DNA of 64,000 nucleotides from Agriotes lineatus (taxonomy: Eukaryota > Arthropoda > Insecta > Coleoptera > Elateridae). A program made the position numbers and the translations under genes. This document shows, one piece after another, positions 22,272-32,617 of this stretch (within the stretch, counting starts at the first letter, position 1; each line of letters starts with the position of its first letter). The notes beneath the pieces are model-generated. The model was not told where the DNA came from. It made no database searches and saw only the letters and a program-made list of their open reading frames with translations. The stretch is from the NCBI GenBank assembly GCA_940337035.1, contig CALNHX010005218.1, positions 47,286 through 111,285 on the forward strand, read 5' to 3'.

Positions 22272-22827
22272 ATGGCCGCTCCTATCCAGATGTCCGCGAG
22301 GCAATTTCAAACTCTGGTGGGAAGCTTGCAAAATATGTGGCAGGCGCAGATGGAAACCCCACCAACCCGAATGACGACACCTAGCGAAATTCAACCGCAA
22401 GGAAACTTTACGCGGACACCAGGGTCGGACGTCGCGGCATTTATTTCCACCATTTTCGTTTACAAGAGCTACTCGAATGTATCGGACGCTAATGCGCTGA
22501 CCGGATTGGCCATCATGTTGGAGGATTTTGCCGCAATGTGGTGGGAGGGCGTCAAGGCGACGGTGCGGATTGGTAATCAACCCTCAACTTGCTCCGCCAA
22601 ACTTTTGGCCCGCGGAAACCGGGTTTTCGAATTTTCAAAGAAATCTTTGCTTCCGAACATGGGGAGAGAGTCGCTACAGACATATTTATATGTGAAAAGC
22701 GCGCCTTGTTCGAGCAGCTCGTAAAACCCCTGGACGAAGAAGTGCACCTGGATACGGTTTATGTGCTGCTACATTATAAAATTTGTAAAGAAGTACCACG
22801 CGGATCCAGAACCACGTTCGCCAAGCT
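22272..22827 (+). pseudogene. Gypsy-1 gag, N-terminal part, frameshifted
   Basis: It starts at ATG 22272 (MAAPIQMSARQFQTLV). An Arc/Ty3-like capsid core follows: PGSDVAAFISTIFVYK, AMWWEGVKATV, and after a frame change near 22560-22600, LLRQTFGPRKPGFRIFKEIF and IFICEKRALFEQL, then HLDTVYVLLHYKICKEVPR. The W-W-x-G-V-K and ICK-x-V-P-R landmarks fit insect Ty3/gypsy gags. The protein is cut at TTFAKL by a solo LTR and continues at 23534. Its role would have been particle assembly and RNA packaging. Confidence 0.75.
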
Positions 22828-23533
22828 TGTTACGTGTAAAATGCGCCGCCTGTCGTAATTTCGAATTCGAATATTATTTTTCCCGCGCACTGCGCACCGG
22901 CTTTTGGCCGTGGCAATTGCGATATGCTTTTATCTGGGGAAAACCGATGGCGGGCCTTGACACGCTCTTTCTTCGCTAGCAAGTGGAGGCGAGCAGTTCA
23001 TAAAAGGTGTAATTTACAAGTTCGGGGATGCTTGTATAGTTTTTGTTTGGCTTGAAGTAATGAAGTTATGTAAACTCTTACGTCTTCGTGGATTTAAGAC
23101 CTCGAACTTATTTAAGGACGATGTTTCCTTCGCTTTGGCGGATTTGTCAGTGATTGCACGCTCGAGCTGTTCTTTTTGTGAACAAAAATCACCTGGGGTG
23201 AGTAGCTATTTTGCGTTAGGAAGCCTGTCCTTGCGTGTTCTACTAGAACCTTCTTTTTCCCTCTTACAGCAAGCTATCTTTCAGGGAGTGTGTTTTAGCT
23301 GGGTATAGAGTTTACAATTTTTCATTACTTTACCGGGGTGCATTTGCACGTTATCTTAAAAATTGTTGGCGCTCTGGGCTTTTAATAATTAATGCTCTAC
23401 CGATTCATTTTCGTTCTTAAGAACTACACGGCCTGCAATCAATGAGCTGGCGGCCGGCATTTACACCCAAGTGTACCTAATTTTTATGCTGCTTTGAAAG
23501 ATCGCCCAGAATTTAAATTAAAAAGGCCTAACA
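22828..23533 (+). repeat. Solo LTR inserted in gypsy-1 gag
   Basis: A 706-bp segment starts TGTTACG and ends CTAACA, flanked by AGCT on both sides (22824-22827 and 23534-23537). Removing it and one AGCT restores the gag frame through the LLEQARLAEE region. The TGTTACG start is the same as in gypsy-2 LTRs. It also shares CCTTCGCTTTGGCGGAT (23129 onward) with the gypsy-2 LTR at about the same distance from the start, so the family is related. The segment holds no polymerase coding. Confidence 0.8.
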
Positions 23534-24022
23534 AGCTGCTGGAACAGGCCCGGCTGGCGGAGGAAACCCTGCACGAGGTCGGTCAGGAAAGGTTAATCGG
23601 TTCCACATCAGGAAACGCACCGAAGAATTTCCAACCTAAAGTGTTTCAAGAAGGTTCTAAGCAGCAGTAAACAGACGACGGCATCGGCTAACATAGCACA
23701 ACCAGGGCCCTCCCCTGCTGCAAGGCAGTCTTTGAGTTGCTATCGGTATGGTGAAGAAGACTATATCACAAGCAACTGCCCAAATTGCTACGCAAACAGG
23801 CAGACGACAACGGAAACCAACAGCCTGGAGTTGGATTTCTATCATCTCAACGAAACCATTTCCGGCGGCCGGCCCCACGTCTTTCTTGAGGTGCTTGGGC
23901 TGCGAGGAATCGCGGGTTTGGACACGGGTGCGCGGAAGAGCATCGCAGGACATGAAGTATATCAAAGGTTAGTGGCACGTGTTGTGAACTTTTCACGGAA
24001 AAGCACCCTTACTGATGGATAA
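23534..24022 (+). pseudogene. Gypsy-1 gag end, zinc knuckle and protease region
   Basis: 23534-23670 completes the capsid (LLEQARLAEETLHEVG, ending KQQ and TAA at 23668-23670). A second frame from about 23732 has CYRYGEEDYITSNCPNC, a degraded CCHC zinc knuckle in which the second cysteine is replaced by tyrosine. The aspartic protease active-site region IAGLDTGARKSIAG follows near 23910-23950. D-T-G is intact. A stop at 24020-24022 and frame changes show decay. Confidence 0.7.
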
Positions 24023-24037
24023 CTCCAGCGACGCGAC

Positions 24038-25073
24038 GTGCTAACTGCCTCGATTGAAGTAAAAAATCATACGCGGGAAGTTCCAACATCGTTCATAGTG
24101 TTGGTGGGTGAGTCCCATAGGAAAACTTTGTTAGGTTGCTACTTCATTAGAACTGCAGGCCTGGTGTTAAACTTACGTCGCAGGCAGTGGGCCTTTGAAG
24201 TTACCGAAGATGCGATATTCGCTTTTGCACCGGACCCCTCCACACTCGGGATGGCAGTCACCACCATCGAGATGGAGTTGCGGGACGATGAAGGAATCGC
24301 ATTGACAGCAGCAGAACGGCAGCGGTTCAACGAGGGTCTGAAGGATGAGAAAGCTATCTTCGAACCAAGGGGAGGGCCTACCCCTTTTGCTGAACACTGC
24401 ATCGATACTGGCGAACACGGTCCGGTAAGTGCACCTCCATATAGGTTGTCTTCCCAGAGACGCGAAAGGGTGCGAGAAGAATTGAATAAGATGCTAGCGA
24501 GTGATGTTATCGAAGAGTGAGAAGTCTGAGCAGTGCTCCCCGGTAGTTTAAGAGCTGAAAAAGGACGGAACGCTACGTGTCTGCGTAGATTATCGGCAGT
24601 TAAACGCGATAACCGTGCCCGATCACTATTCGTTACTACGAATCGACGATCTTTTGCATTCTGCAAGATATGCGCCGTTTATGTCAACGCTGGACCTTAA
24701 AGCGGGCTATTGGCAGTGTTCGGTCCTGCGATCGCGATAAAACGACTTTTATAACCCCGTTTGGATGATATAGCTGTAAACGTATGAGTTTCGGTCTTTG
24801 GGACGGCCCGGTTACGTTTCAGCGTTTGATTGAACATTTTAAAGCCGGTCTTAGCAAGATAGGCTTATTCGCCTATCTTGATGACTTCATTGTGCTATAC
24901 CGGTACTTCAATAGTCATATGTCGCATCTAAACGCAGTTCTCGAAAGGTTAAGGCATTATAAACTATCCGTAAATCGCGAGAAGTGCCGATTTGCTTGTA
25001 AGGAAGTTAAGTACTTAGGACATCTATTAACTCCTAGCGGAATATCTGTGGATACGCGTGAACCGACGCGATA
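24038..25073 (+). pseudogene. Gypsy-1 reverse transcriptase, broken
   Basis: The first part (24038-24520) contains the linker and RT N-terminus: TLLGCYFIRTAGLVL, DTGEHGPVSAPPYRLS, REELNKMLASDVIEE. From 24521 to 24783 the fingers and palm are recognisable only across shifted frames, with stops. 24784-25073 then has GPVTFQRLIEHF, the catalytic FAYLDDFIVLY, LSVNREKCRFAC and KYLGHLLTPSGISVD. Catalytic YLDD is present, but the enzyme is interrupted by several stops and is dead. Confidence 0.85.
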
Positions 25074-25628
25074 ATGAAAATGCCAACCCCGCGGAACGTG
25101 AAACACCTACAAACATTCTTAAAGACGTGCTCGTGGTATAGGAGGTTCATTGATGGGGTCGCGGAAATTGCCGATCTCCTGAAGAAGGACGCCACCTGGA
25201 CCTGGACTGAAAGGCAGAAATTCGCATTCCAACGGCTGAAAACCCTGTTGTCGTCGCTACCTATTCTACACCGAGCGGACGAATGCCACCCTTTTACCTT
25301 GCTGACAGATGCGTCATCGCATGCACTAGGTGCTGTATTGTGCCAAGGAGAAAGTACCGACGAACGCCCGGTAGAATATGCGAGTAGGTTATTAACGGCA
25401 GCTGAAAGAAACTACACAACCACCGAACGCGAAGCTCTTGCAATTGTGTGTGCCGTTGAGAAATTCCGTGGATACATTGAAAACACGAAAGTTATCATCG
25501 GCATCGATCATCAACCACTTCATTGGCTGATGAATTTAAAATCGTCCAGCGGACGCTTAGCGAGGTGGGCATTATTACTGCAACCCTATAACCTGTGCAT
25601 CGAGTACACCCCAGGCAAGGTTAAATAG
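25074..25628 (+). pseudogene. Gypsy-1 RNase H domain
   Basis: A 184-residue open stretch is in a different frame from the reverse transcriptase before it. It contains the connection (FLKTCSWYRRFIDGVAEIA), the RNase H core (LLTDASSHALGAVLCQG, ERNYTTTEREALAIVCAVEK, IIGIDHQPLHWLM) and RLARWALLLQPY. It ends in TPGKVK followed by a stop where the conserved NADALSR region should be. The domain itself looks undamaged; the loss is at its end. Confidence 0.85.
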
Positions 25629-25699
25629 GTGGCCGTGCGATACGGCAACTGAAGAAAATTGCACCCTCTGTACTGCGGTCGTTGACCTCCCTGGTCACA

Positions 25700-26971
25700 G
25701 TACAAGTGACGTTCGCAGCGAGCAACTTAACGAGGACTTTGCTAAAACTGTATATGCTTTCGAGGACCTGGAAGCGCCTAATTCTTGGGTGGAAAAGGGA
25801 TACTTAGTGAACGATGGCGTACTATATAGGTGTTTCCCTGAGCAGGACGATGACAATGCGCAACAAGTGGTCCCGACTCACGAAAGGGTGAATGTATCAC
25901 GCGAATATCACGATGCCCCTACAGCCTGCCACTATGACTTACAAAAGACGTTGGCCAGAATTACTTCACGTTACTACTGACCGGGGATGCGACGTTTTAT
26001 TTCCAAATATATCCGCGAATGTGGAAAATGTCAACGATACCAATTCCAGAATCACAAGCCAGCGGTCTGCCAACGATTTGAAACCCTGTCAATAGATCTT
26101 TTCCGGCCTTTGCCTGCCACTGAACAAGGTCAGCGATGGGTATTTATTATCGAAGCCATGCTCACACACTGGGTTGAACTTTTTCCTCTAAAACAAGCAA
26201 CAGCTGAAGAATGCTCTAAAACGCAAATTAGCAAGGTGTTCTTGAGGTATGGGTTGTGCCGAAAGGTAATCAGCGACAACGGACCTCAATTTGTGGGCGC
26301 TGTCATGCAGCACGCAATGTACTGTTTAGGAGTACACAAAGAATCATTGAAAATGAACAGGGCCGTGCAACCAACATTATGGCCCAGATATATCGGTCTA
26401 CTTTTATGAACCCGTGTGCATTAGATAACATTCTTTTTAGATAACACGATTATAGTAGCCTTCTAAAAACATTCTATCAAAATGTGTAACATGTGTTGCA
26501 TAACCCTGTTCATTTTCAATGATCGTGTATGTACCTACATCAAACCTTGACGCCTTACTATCATCCTGAAGCAAATCCCGTCGAGCGGAGGAATCGCGAC
26601 CTAAAAGCACAATTATCTATCTTCGTGGGGCTAAGCATGCTTCTTGGCCCGAACAACTATCCTCAATCCGCTTCGCTATGAATACAGTCAAATGTCAGAC
26701 CACTGGACAGACGCCGTGCTACCTGAATTTTGGCCTTGAACTAAGGACGCCGGATGATGTCAACAGAGATATGAGGGCAATAATCGGAACAGAGAATTTT
26801 GCGCATCAAATCACTCCGTACCTAACACGAATGGTAGATAGCTTACGGGATGCACGAGACACGATAGAACGTGAGCAGCAACGCCGCAAGGAATACGCTG
26901 ATTTAAAACGAAGCGTCTGGCAGGAATGCGATCCTCCAAGCTGGACCGTCGTAGGGATGGCCCTTACGTAA
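25700..26971 (+). pseudogene. Gypsy-1 integrase, split by a MITE
   Basis: Fragments in order: the H2C2 module (SREYHDAPTACHYDL near 25900; CGKCQRYQ near 26030), interrupted by a stop at about 25978; the catalytic core with LSIDLFRPLPA near 26090, GLCRKVISDNGPQFVG near 26260, then a 179-bp palindromic insert; and the third catalytic region YYHPEANPVERRNRDLK near 26560. The C-terminal part runs from 26678 with CQTTGQTPCYLNFGLELRTP and a helical ERE-rich tail. The D-D-E residues remain recognisable. Frame breaks and the insertion make it inactive. Confidence 0.85.
26344..26522. repeat. Palindromic MITE in the gypsy-1 integrase
   Basis: The ends are TCATTGAAAATGAACAGGG and its exact reverse complement. 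The arms continue imperfectly inward (GTGCAACC against GTTGCATA). Integrase similarity stops at GVHKE on the left and resumes after the element. I could not define a target duplication. Confidence 0.75.
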
Positions 26972-27176
26972 TTCTACGAAAATTTTCCTCCACGAACTAC
27001 GAAGTTGCCAGCACGGATTAGTCTGATAGTGCACTTGGAAAACACCATGTGTCGGCCCTAACACCGTATATGGGACCAGACGGGAACAGCACACCGGTAG
27101 TGCCCATACGGAAGCGCGGACATCCGCGCAAAGTGAATTAAGATTGACGTAGGAACGCCGGTCAATATTAAAGGGG

Positions 27177-28475
27177 TACAGTCGCTTTATATACACTAAC
27201 GTTAACAGTCTGGCCATATATGGTCACGATTCCCATTGGTGCCGCCATTTTATGTCTTGCGTCATTTTGACAATAAGATTTAAATTTCAAAAATGTCAAA
27301 GTCACATTTATGCAAATAGAATAAGTTGACATTCAATCAACATAAATCGTTCAAAATGCGAGTAAATAGTTAAAAACTGATCATAATTTTTAGAAACAAC
27401 TAGAACTATAATTTATTAACGGTAAGCTGAAAAGGTTTAAAGAAATTTATCAATTTCAAAAATTTTCTTCAGATATGAGCAGTCGGATGCAAACGTAAAT
27501 ATGAAAAATGTGTGCTAACTGAAACTTTCCTCAGGAATAGGGACAGGCGAAACTTATGGACAAAAAAATTTATAGAGAAAATTGGTACCCAAATAGAAAT
27601 TCAAGAATTTGTGAAAAGCATTTTGCAGATTGTATGTGTGAAAAAGCACGAGTTGGTGGCAAAAAAGACTTAAGGATAATGCTGTTCTAACATTAATTAC
27701 TTTCTCATCGTCTGCTTCGGAGCCTACAGCCATTGAAAATACCAATAACATTAGCCTTCCAAAAACTGATTTTATCGACGTTTAAATTTTAGGTATGGAG
27801 TCTTGTGCATTTGAATGCAAAAATAGGTCTGAACATGGTATTAAGATGAAAAGCTTCCCTATAAATAAAAAAGCAAGGCTTGTGGTCAAACAGGTTAATC
27901 GAGCATATTAGAATAACATAAAAGGTCAGAATAGAATCTAAATGTAAAAGAATTTTATATAAATAAAATGCATATTGTTGATGTAAAACATATTGCAACT
28001 TTTAATCAATTAGAAAAGTTTATTATATCCAAAGTTATCGGTGTTCGTTTAAGAATAGCTGAAACGAGAACGAAAAAGCAAAATACACAACAAAGCAAAT
28101 ACAGTTGTACTTCTGTGGCAATGCACAATGTAGCCTATATAAATTAAGTGAGAAGTTATGAACAGTAATTTTAAGCGTATTAGACTGTATACTCACTGTT
28201 TTATTAGTTTTGGGATCACTTTAAGTTCTGTAGATTTATTATTATTTATGTGAGCACTAATTGTTAATAAAATTTATAATATCTCATTGATACGACATTG
28301 TTTGTTTTACTATTTAGTCATATATTTACTTATACTAAGCATTTATTTAATTAAACTATTTTCCAACACTAACCCCGCCACTGCTTTTGACCCGCCACTG
28401 GAGGCGGCCATATTCTGTCTTATGTCATAAGTGACATTTCATATGGCCAGACTGTTGTATATAAAGGGACTGTAA
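27177..28475 (+). mobile_element. THAP/P-superfamily-like DNA transposon in the gypsy-1 polypurine tract
   Basis: The ends read TACAGTC(G/C)CTTTATATACA, and both then have ACAGTCTGGCCATAT, in inverted orientation. TAAAGGGG (8 bp) flanks both sides at 27169-27176 and 28476-28483, although one extra base lies between the right TIR and its copy. An 8-bp duplication together with THAP coding inside fits the P superfamily. The duplicated octamer is the polypurine tract of gypsy-1, which resumes as AAAGGGGGAGTG before the 3' LTR. The element is 1.3 kb and lacks a recognisable catalytic domain, so it is non-autonomous. Confidence 0.7.
27490..27911 (+). pseudogene. Two partial THAP zinc-finger domains
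   Basis: Near 27520-27660 frames read RNRDRRNLWTKKF and, after a shift, ENWYPNRNSRICEKHFADC, the middle and C-terminal half of a THAP domain with the conserved tryptophan and the C-x-x-H-F. Downstream, ATG 27795 to TAG 27911 encodes 38 residues, MESCAFECKNRSEHGIKM then SFPINKKARL, which is the N-terminal half of a THAP domain. So a C-terminal half precedes an N-terminal half. Either two tandem THAP copies each lost a part, or the order was rearranged. The predicted role was sequence-specific DNA binding by a transposase. Confidence 0.65.
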
Positions 28476-28488
28476 TAAAGGGGGAGTG

Positions 28489-28842
28489 TGTAGCGCCCTC
28501 TATTGACTATTGACGCAATTATCTGTACTTAGGCATTTGCGCATGGCGCCCTTAAGGGACAAACTTTCACCCCAGTTAGTGTTAACAGTCCTACGGGTGC
28601 GGTTGTGTTTTCCCCTGCTCGTGAGTGCCAAACTGTTGTGAGTTGTCCTATGTGCGTGTTTTGCCTTAGCGGCAACGGGCCCCCCAGACTTATTATAATT
28701 AAGTTAGTTTAATTAGGCGTAAGAACGAACTGAGTGTGTGAGATCGGCGAACTACGGCCTTTACCACTTGTAAACCTGCCTTAGCTACTCGACTCGGATC
28801 TTCTCACATATGTAGATCGACCCACACACGGGGTAGGCTACA
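28489..28842 (+). repeat. 3' LTR of gypsy-1
   Basis: It begins TGTAGCGCC immediately after the purine tract AATAAAGGGGGAGTG and ends GGCTACA, giving a 6-bp terminal inverted repeat TGTAGC/GCTACA. Size is 354 bp. The matching 5' LTR was not found upstream of gag: the block at 20988-22102 is a different sequence, so the 5' end of gypsy-1 has been lost or rearranged. LINE coding starts directly at its right edge. Confidence 0.65.
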
Positions 28843-29007
28843 CTATTTCTTTGTCTACTTTTCCGTTGCATTCCATCATTGTTCCCGGGTAATTATAGAC
28901 TTTGATTTGTTTTAGTGTTTGTATATTTATTTCTCTTTCGTGTTTTATTTCTTTATTGGCCGTTATCATCGTCTTGATTTTCTTTATATTTATTTCTGTT
29001 TATTAAT
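28843..29007 (-). pseudogene. RTE-like LINE reverse transcriptase, part downstream of the copia insertion
   Basis: The minus strand reads KIKTMITANKEIKHEREINI, then QTLKQIKVYNYPGTMMECNG. This is the segment that follows the YADD palm in RTE-like LINE polymerases (K-T-K-x-M, then F-K-Y-L-G). It is the direct continuation of the fragment at 43640-43760 once copia and one copy of TTAAT are removed. Coding ends at the gypsy-1 LTR. Confidence 0.7.
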
Positions 29008-29212
29008 TGATAAGTTTAAACAAATACGGTTCAATGTTCAAAAAGTATAATTTAAAACACAACCATCTACAGCTTAAGGTTCACACACTAGTGAAGTTAG
29101 TTAACAGGAAGTAGTACATTAAACAACAGAAAAAGTGGGAGGTATTACCAACTTATCAAAAAACTAAACATAATAAAACAATAATTTGAATGTAACTTAT
29201 GTAACTTCAATA
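29008..29212 (-). repeat. Copia 3' LTR
   Basis: The plus-strand reading starts TGATAAGTTTAAAC and ends CTTCAATA. By eye it is the same as the copy at 43430-43634. On the minus strand a purine tract (TTTTGGGAGGAAG) precedes it, as the polypurine tract should. The near-identity of the LTRs suggests a fairly recent insertion, in contrast with the broken coding region. Confidence 0.9.
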
Positions 29213-29274
29213 CTTCCTCCCAAAATATTGTTCATATGATATTAAACCTAGCATCTCACGGATCTTCTCAAATC

Positions 29275-30195
29275 TCACGGCTGTATGGGTTTGGTAAAAA
29301 TGTCTGCCACTTGATTTACCCCATCTACATGCTGCACGTCAATTTCTCCTTCATTATATTTTTCTCGCACAAAATGGAACTTTATTTCGATGTGTTTAGA
29401 TCTCTAGTGGAACGCTGGGTTTTTCACTAGTTTGAGGGCACTCGCATTGTCCATTTGAAGTGCTGGAATCAGTTGTAGCTCACTTACGTTACTAAGCAAA
29501 CGTTTCAGCCACACAACTTCCTTGGCGCCTTCACTGGCTGCGATATACTCGGCTTCTGTGGTTGAAAGAACAACACTTCTCTGTTTTTGACTCATCCAGC
29601 TGACAGCTGCACCAGAATATTTGCAGACAACGCCAGTTCTTGAGCGTCTTGTATTTACATCCCCTGCGTAGTCTGCATCACTGTACGCTTCCAATTCGTC
29701 TATCTTATGGTTGGGTTGGAAAAACAACCCAAAATCTGGTGTACCTTTTAAATATCGGAAGATGCGCTTGACTGCTTGCCAACTTGAAGCCTTGGGATGT
29801 GCCAGAGATTCTGACACCAAGCTGACAGCAAATGTGATGTCCGGCCTTGTTGCTACCGACAAATACATTAGGCTGCCCACTGCTTCTCGGAATGGCACTT
29901 TCGTACCAAGATCAGGATCTGCTTCGTCCTGCTGCACATATCCATCACAAGGAGTAGTCACAGCATGGGAATCGGCCATGTTGAAGCGTTCTAGGATCCT
30001 CCGAATGTATGCCTGTTGACCTATAAAAATATTGCCATTAGGGGATTTCAAAAGTTGTATGCCTAGAAAACAATCTAGTGCATTCGTGGTAATTTTAAAA
30101 TCTGTTTTTAATTATAAAATGTTCTATTTCGATACTGTTATTTCCCGTTACCAGTCCATCGTCAACATAAACTGCCACTATAATTTTGTTTTTAC
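29275..30195 (-). pseudogene. Copia pol, 3' part (reverse transcriptase palm and RNase H)
   Basis: On the minus strand the part after the gypsy-2 insertion begins CKNKIIVAVYVDDGLVTGN, with the catalytic YVDD. It continues past a frame change near 30052-30100 to FIGQQAYIRRILERFNM, SLMYLSVATRPDITFAVSLV, RYLKGTPDFGLFF, and RNase H motifs AYSDADYAGD, SWMSQKQRSVVLSTTEAEY and LQMDNASALKL. At 29404-29406 there is a TAG in the family region that normally reads on. The same frame continues (RSKHIEIKFHFVREK, VNQVADIFTKPI) to TGA at 29275-29277. So there is one nonsense codon and one frameshift. Confidence 0.9.
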
Positions 30196-30199
30196 AGGT

Positions 30200-32322
30200 T
30201 GTTACGATACTTTTGGAGTGCCCCCCGTAGCATTGAACTTTCGCTAGCTGAATTTCTGAACTTGAATATTTATGGTTGGCTTTTGTCAATGTTTGCATGC
30301 TTTAACCTGGGTATAATTAGCTATATTTTATTTTTAATTACTCTCCTATAATTATCATGCAGTTTCGTAAGCAACCCCTCGTTTAATTACTTATATTTTG
30401 CAAATTAGGTTTATTCTTGCTATATTTTTACAAATATTTGGGTACGGCCGCTAGGCAACCGGTGATACAAATTGTTTTTAACTATTCCATCGTGGATGTT
30501 CGTAATGATTAGTTAGCTACTTACTTGCATCCCTTCGCTTTGGCGGATCTCCTGGAAACGACTTTAGCACGCTTCTTTCGGCTCGACCCCCAGCTTGAGG
30601 TAAGATTAGGTCAGTTTCTTCTTAATCGGGAGTACATTTGGGTTCTGTGCGTTTTTAGCCAAAAATTCCTGGCGGGAGTTAAAACACTCCCCATCTGCTT
30701 GAAATCCTTCCTGTCTGGAGTAGACCTACCCCGTTCGACTGCACCCTGCTCGAATCCAGTTCGATGCACTGGGCCCCTAAGATAGTCGCATCGCCTGTGA
30801 ATTTTTCAACTCTCGTGGGCCACGCTGAAGATTGAGCAACTGCTTTACACTCACCTGCAAGTCATCTTGCAACCTCCATAGCTGGCACCGCACCCCGCAG
30901 CTGCAGCCGCCATCGTTGCTTCTCTCTAGCTACGTCCAACCCCAGGGGAACGAACGGAGAGATTAGGTTCTGGTGAACTTTCCTGCAGGCAAGACGTTAT
31001 TGTAGATAATATGCATTGCGCCTGTTGTAACTTATAATTGAATCATACTGTTTCATGCCGTTAGCACTCCGGACATGTGTGATTTTATTCAGCATCGGAT
31101 TGTACGATAGTAGGCTTCGTGCATCGTTAGTTTAGTAATATTTGAAATTGTGTTATTTTTGTTCGAGCCGCCGCGCAATGACATGCGGTTACCCTCTGCT
31201 ACTTGCTAAATTAAGGTCGTAAGGTTTACCTGTGTATTGCTCCGTTTGTGCCTTCGGGTCTCCTAACCTTATTGACCTCTGCGTTATCTGAAAGATTTAT
31301 AGAGTAGAACTTTGAGCTTCACTTGTGTCCTATCTGGACGTCGCTTCTACTCACCCGCTTACATAACACAGTTCGGACGCCTTAAAGCTTCGCTGTTTTC
31401 ATCACCAAAACAATAGTTAATATTTTCATGTCAAACCTTCGGCGTGAAGTTAGGCACACTTCAGTGGCAGTGTCTCGTGAGCACCCTTCGGGAGCGTTGT
31501 GATTATTGTAGATCTCCGGTAACCGAGTAAGGGGCAAATCCAAGCCTTTGCTTTCTTTAGCATATAAATATACATACGTACACTTAATGCATTTTTAATA
31601 TGGACACCGTCGTTCATGTGTGGCCACGCAAACGCACGCTGATTCCGCCCTTTAGAAAATTTTGAATATAGATATAGCGTCATTTAGCTAACCTTCGGGG
31701 TTGAAACGTTAGCCAAGGAGGTCTTGTATTGCTCCGAGCCGGTATACGCGAAATTTTAAACTCGCTCCGCGACTCGCGCTTGATCAATTTATTTTTTTTT
31801 AAATTTAATACTCGCTACGCTCCGTTGTAACCGCACAATGTTTTAATGTGTTAGCCCATTCTCAGGTCATAGTCATTGCTGCTCGTGGGCTAATATTTGC
31901 CCAATACTTATATTTAAATTTGTATTTATATTTACTATTGCATGTCGCATACTGTGTGTTCTTTGATGTTGCTAAAAATATTGCCTGCTGTGATATTTGT
32001 ATTTAGTTTATGTTAGCATTGCACTATAGTACGCACCAAACTCTTTGAAATAAAGCTGTGATATTTTCTTTGGTGGTTGATTTGATTGTTTTCTTTGTGC
32101 TGCTGGAAATTGTCTTGACCTTGTGCACGGTCCGGCATAAGGATTAGAACTGAGTCGAGGACCTGGCGCCCACTCCTTTTTTTTTGTATTCTCTCTTAGC
32201 ATAGCTGGAACCCTGCGACCCTCGCGGCGAGCTAGCCCAATTAGGCCGATAGTTACCAGCCGGCAAAACACCAAATATAACTTTCGCCAAAAGGTAAGGC
32301 CGACCGTCTATCTTCCCTGACA
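30200..32322 (+). repeat. Gypsy-2 5' LTR (2.1 kb)
   Basis: It matches the 3' LTR almost base for base, except that it lacks about 245 bp present at 38200-38445. A splice-donor-like GAGGTAAGAT occurs near 30597, and CTGGCGCCCAC near 32162 resembles the GGCGCC box of the other LTR blocks. Small open frames of 60-90 residues recur identically in both LTRs and look non-coding. Confidence 0.9.
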
Positions 32323-32330
32323 AGAAGATT

Positions 32331-32343
32331 TTGACGCCCAACG
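32331..32343 (+). promoter_or_regulatory. Gypsy-2 primer-binding site
   Basis: TTGACGCCCAACG lies 8 nt after the 5' LTR. The gypsy-3 element has TTGGCACCCAACG at the corresponding position, supporting a shared tRNA primer. The tRNA was not identified. Confidence 0.55.
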
Positions 32344-32617
32344 CTTTGGGGCCTTGAAAGGATTTTTGACTACGTCGTTATTAGGGTACTTGGTGGTACT
32401 ATAGTGCATATCGAATTGTTAGGGTGTTAGAATTTATTATTGGCTAGGTGATTTACATTTGGTATTATATATTGTCGATACTTGTTGGGTATTTACAATT
32501 GATTATTGCTAGTTATAGGTTTGTTTATTGCATGCTATTTACAGGTTTTGCTTGGGTTAGCTATAAGCCTAGTTTAAATAAGTTTTTGTGATCATCTTGT
32601 CCTGTTGGAACAGCAAG

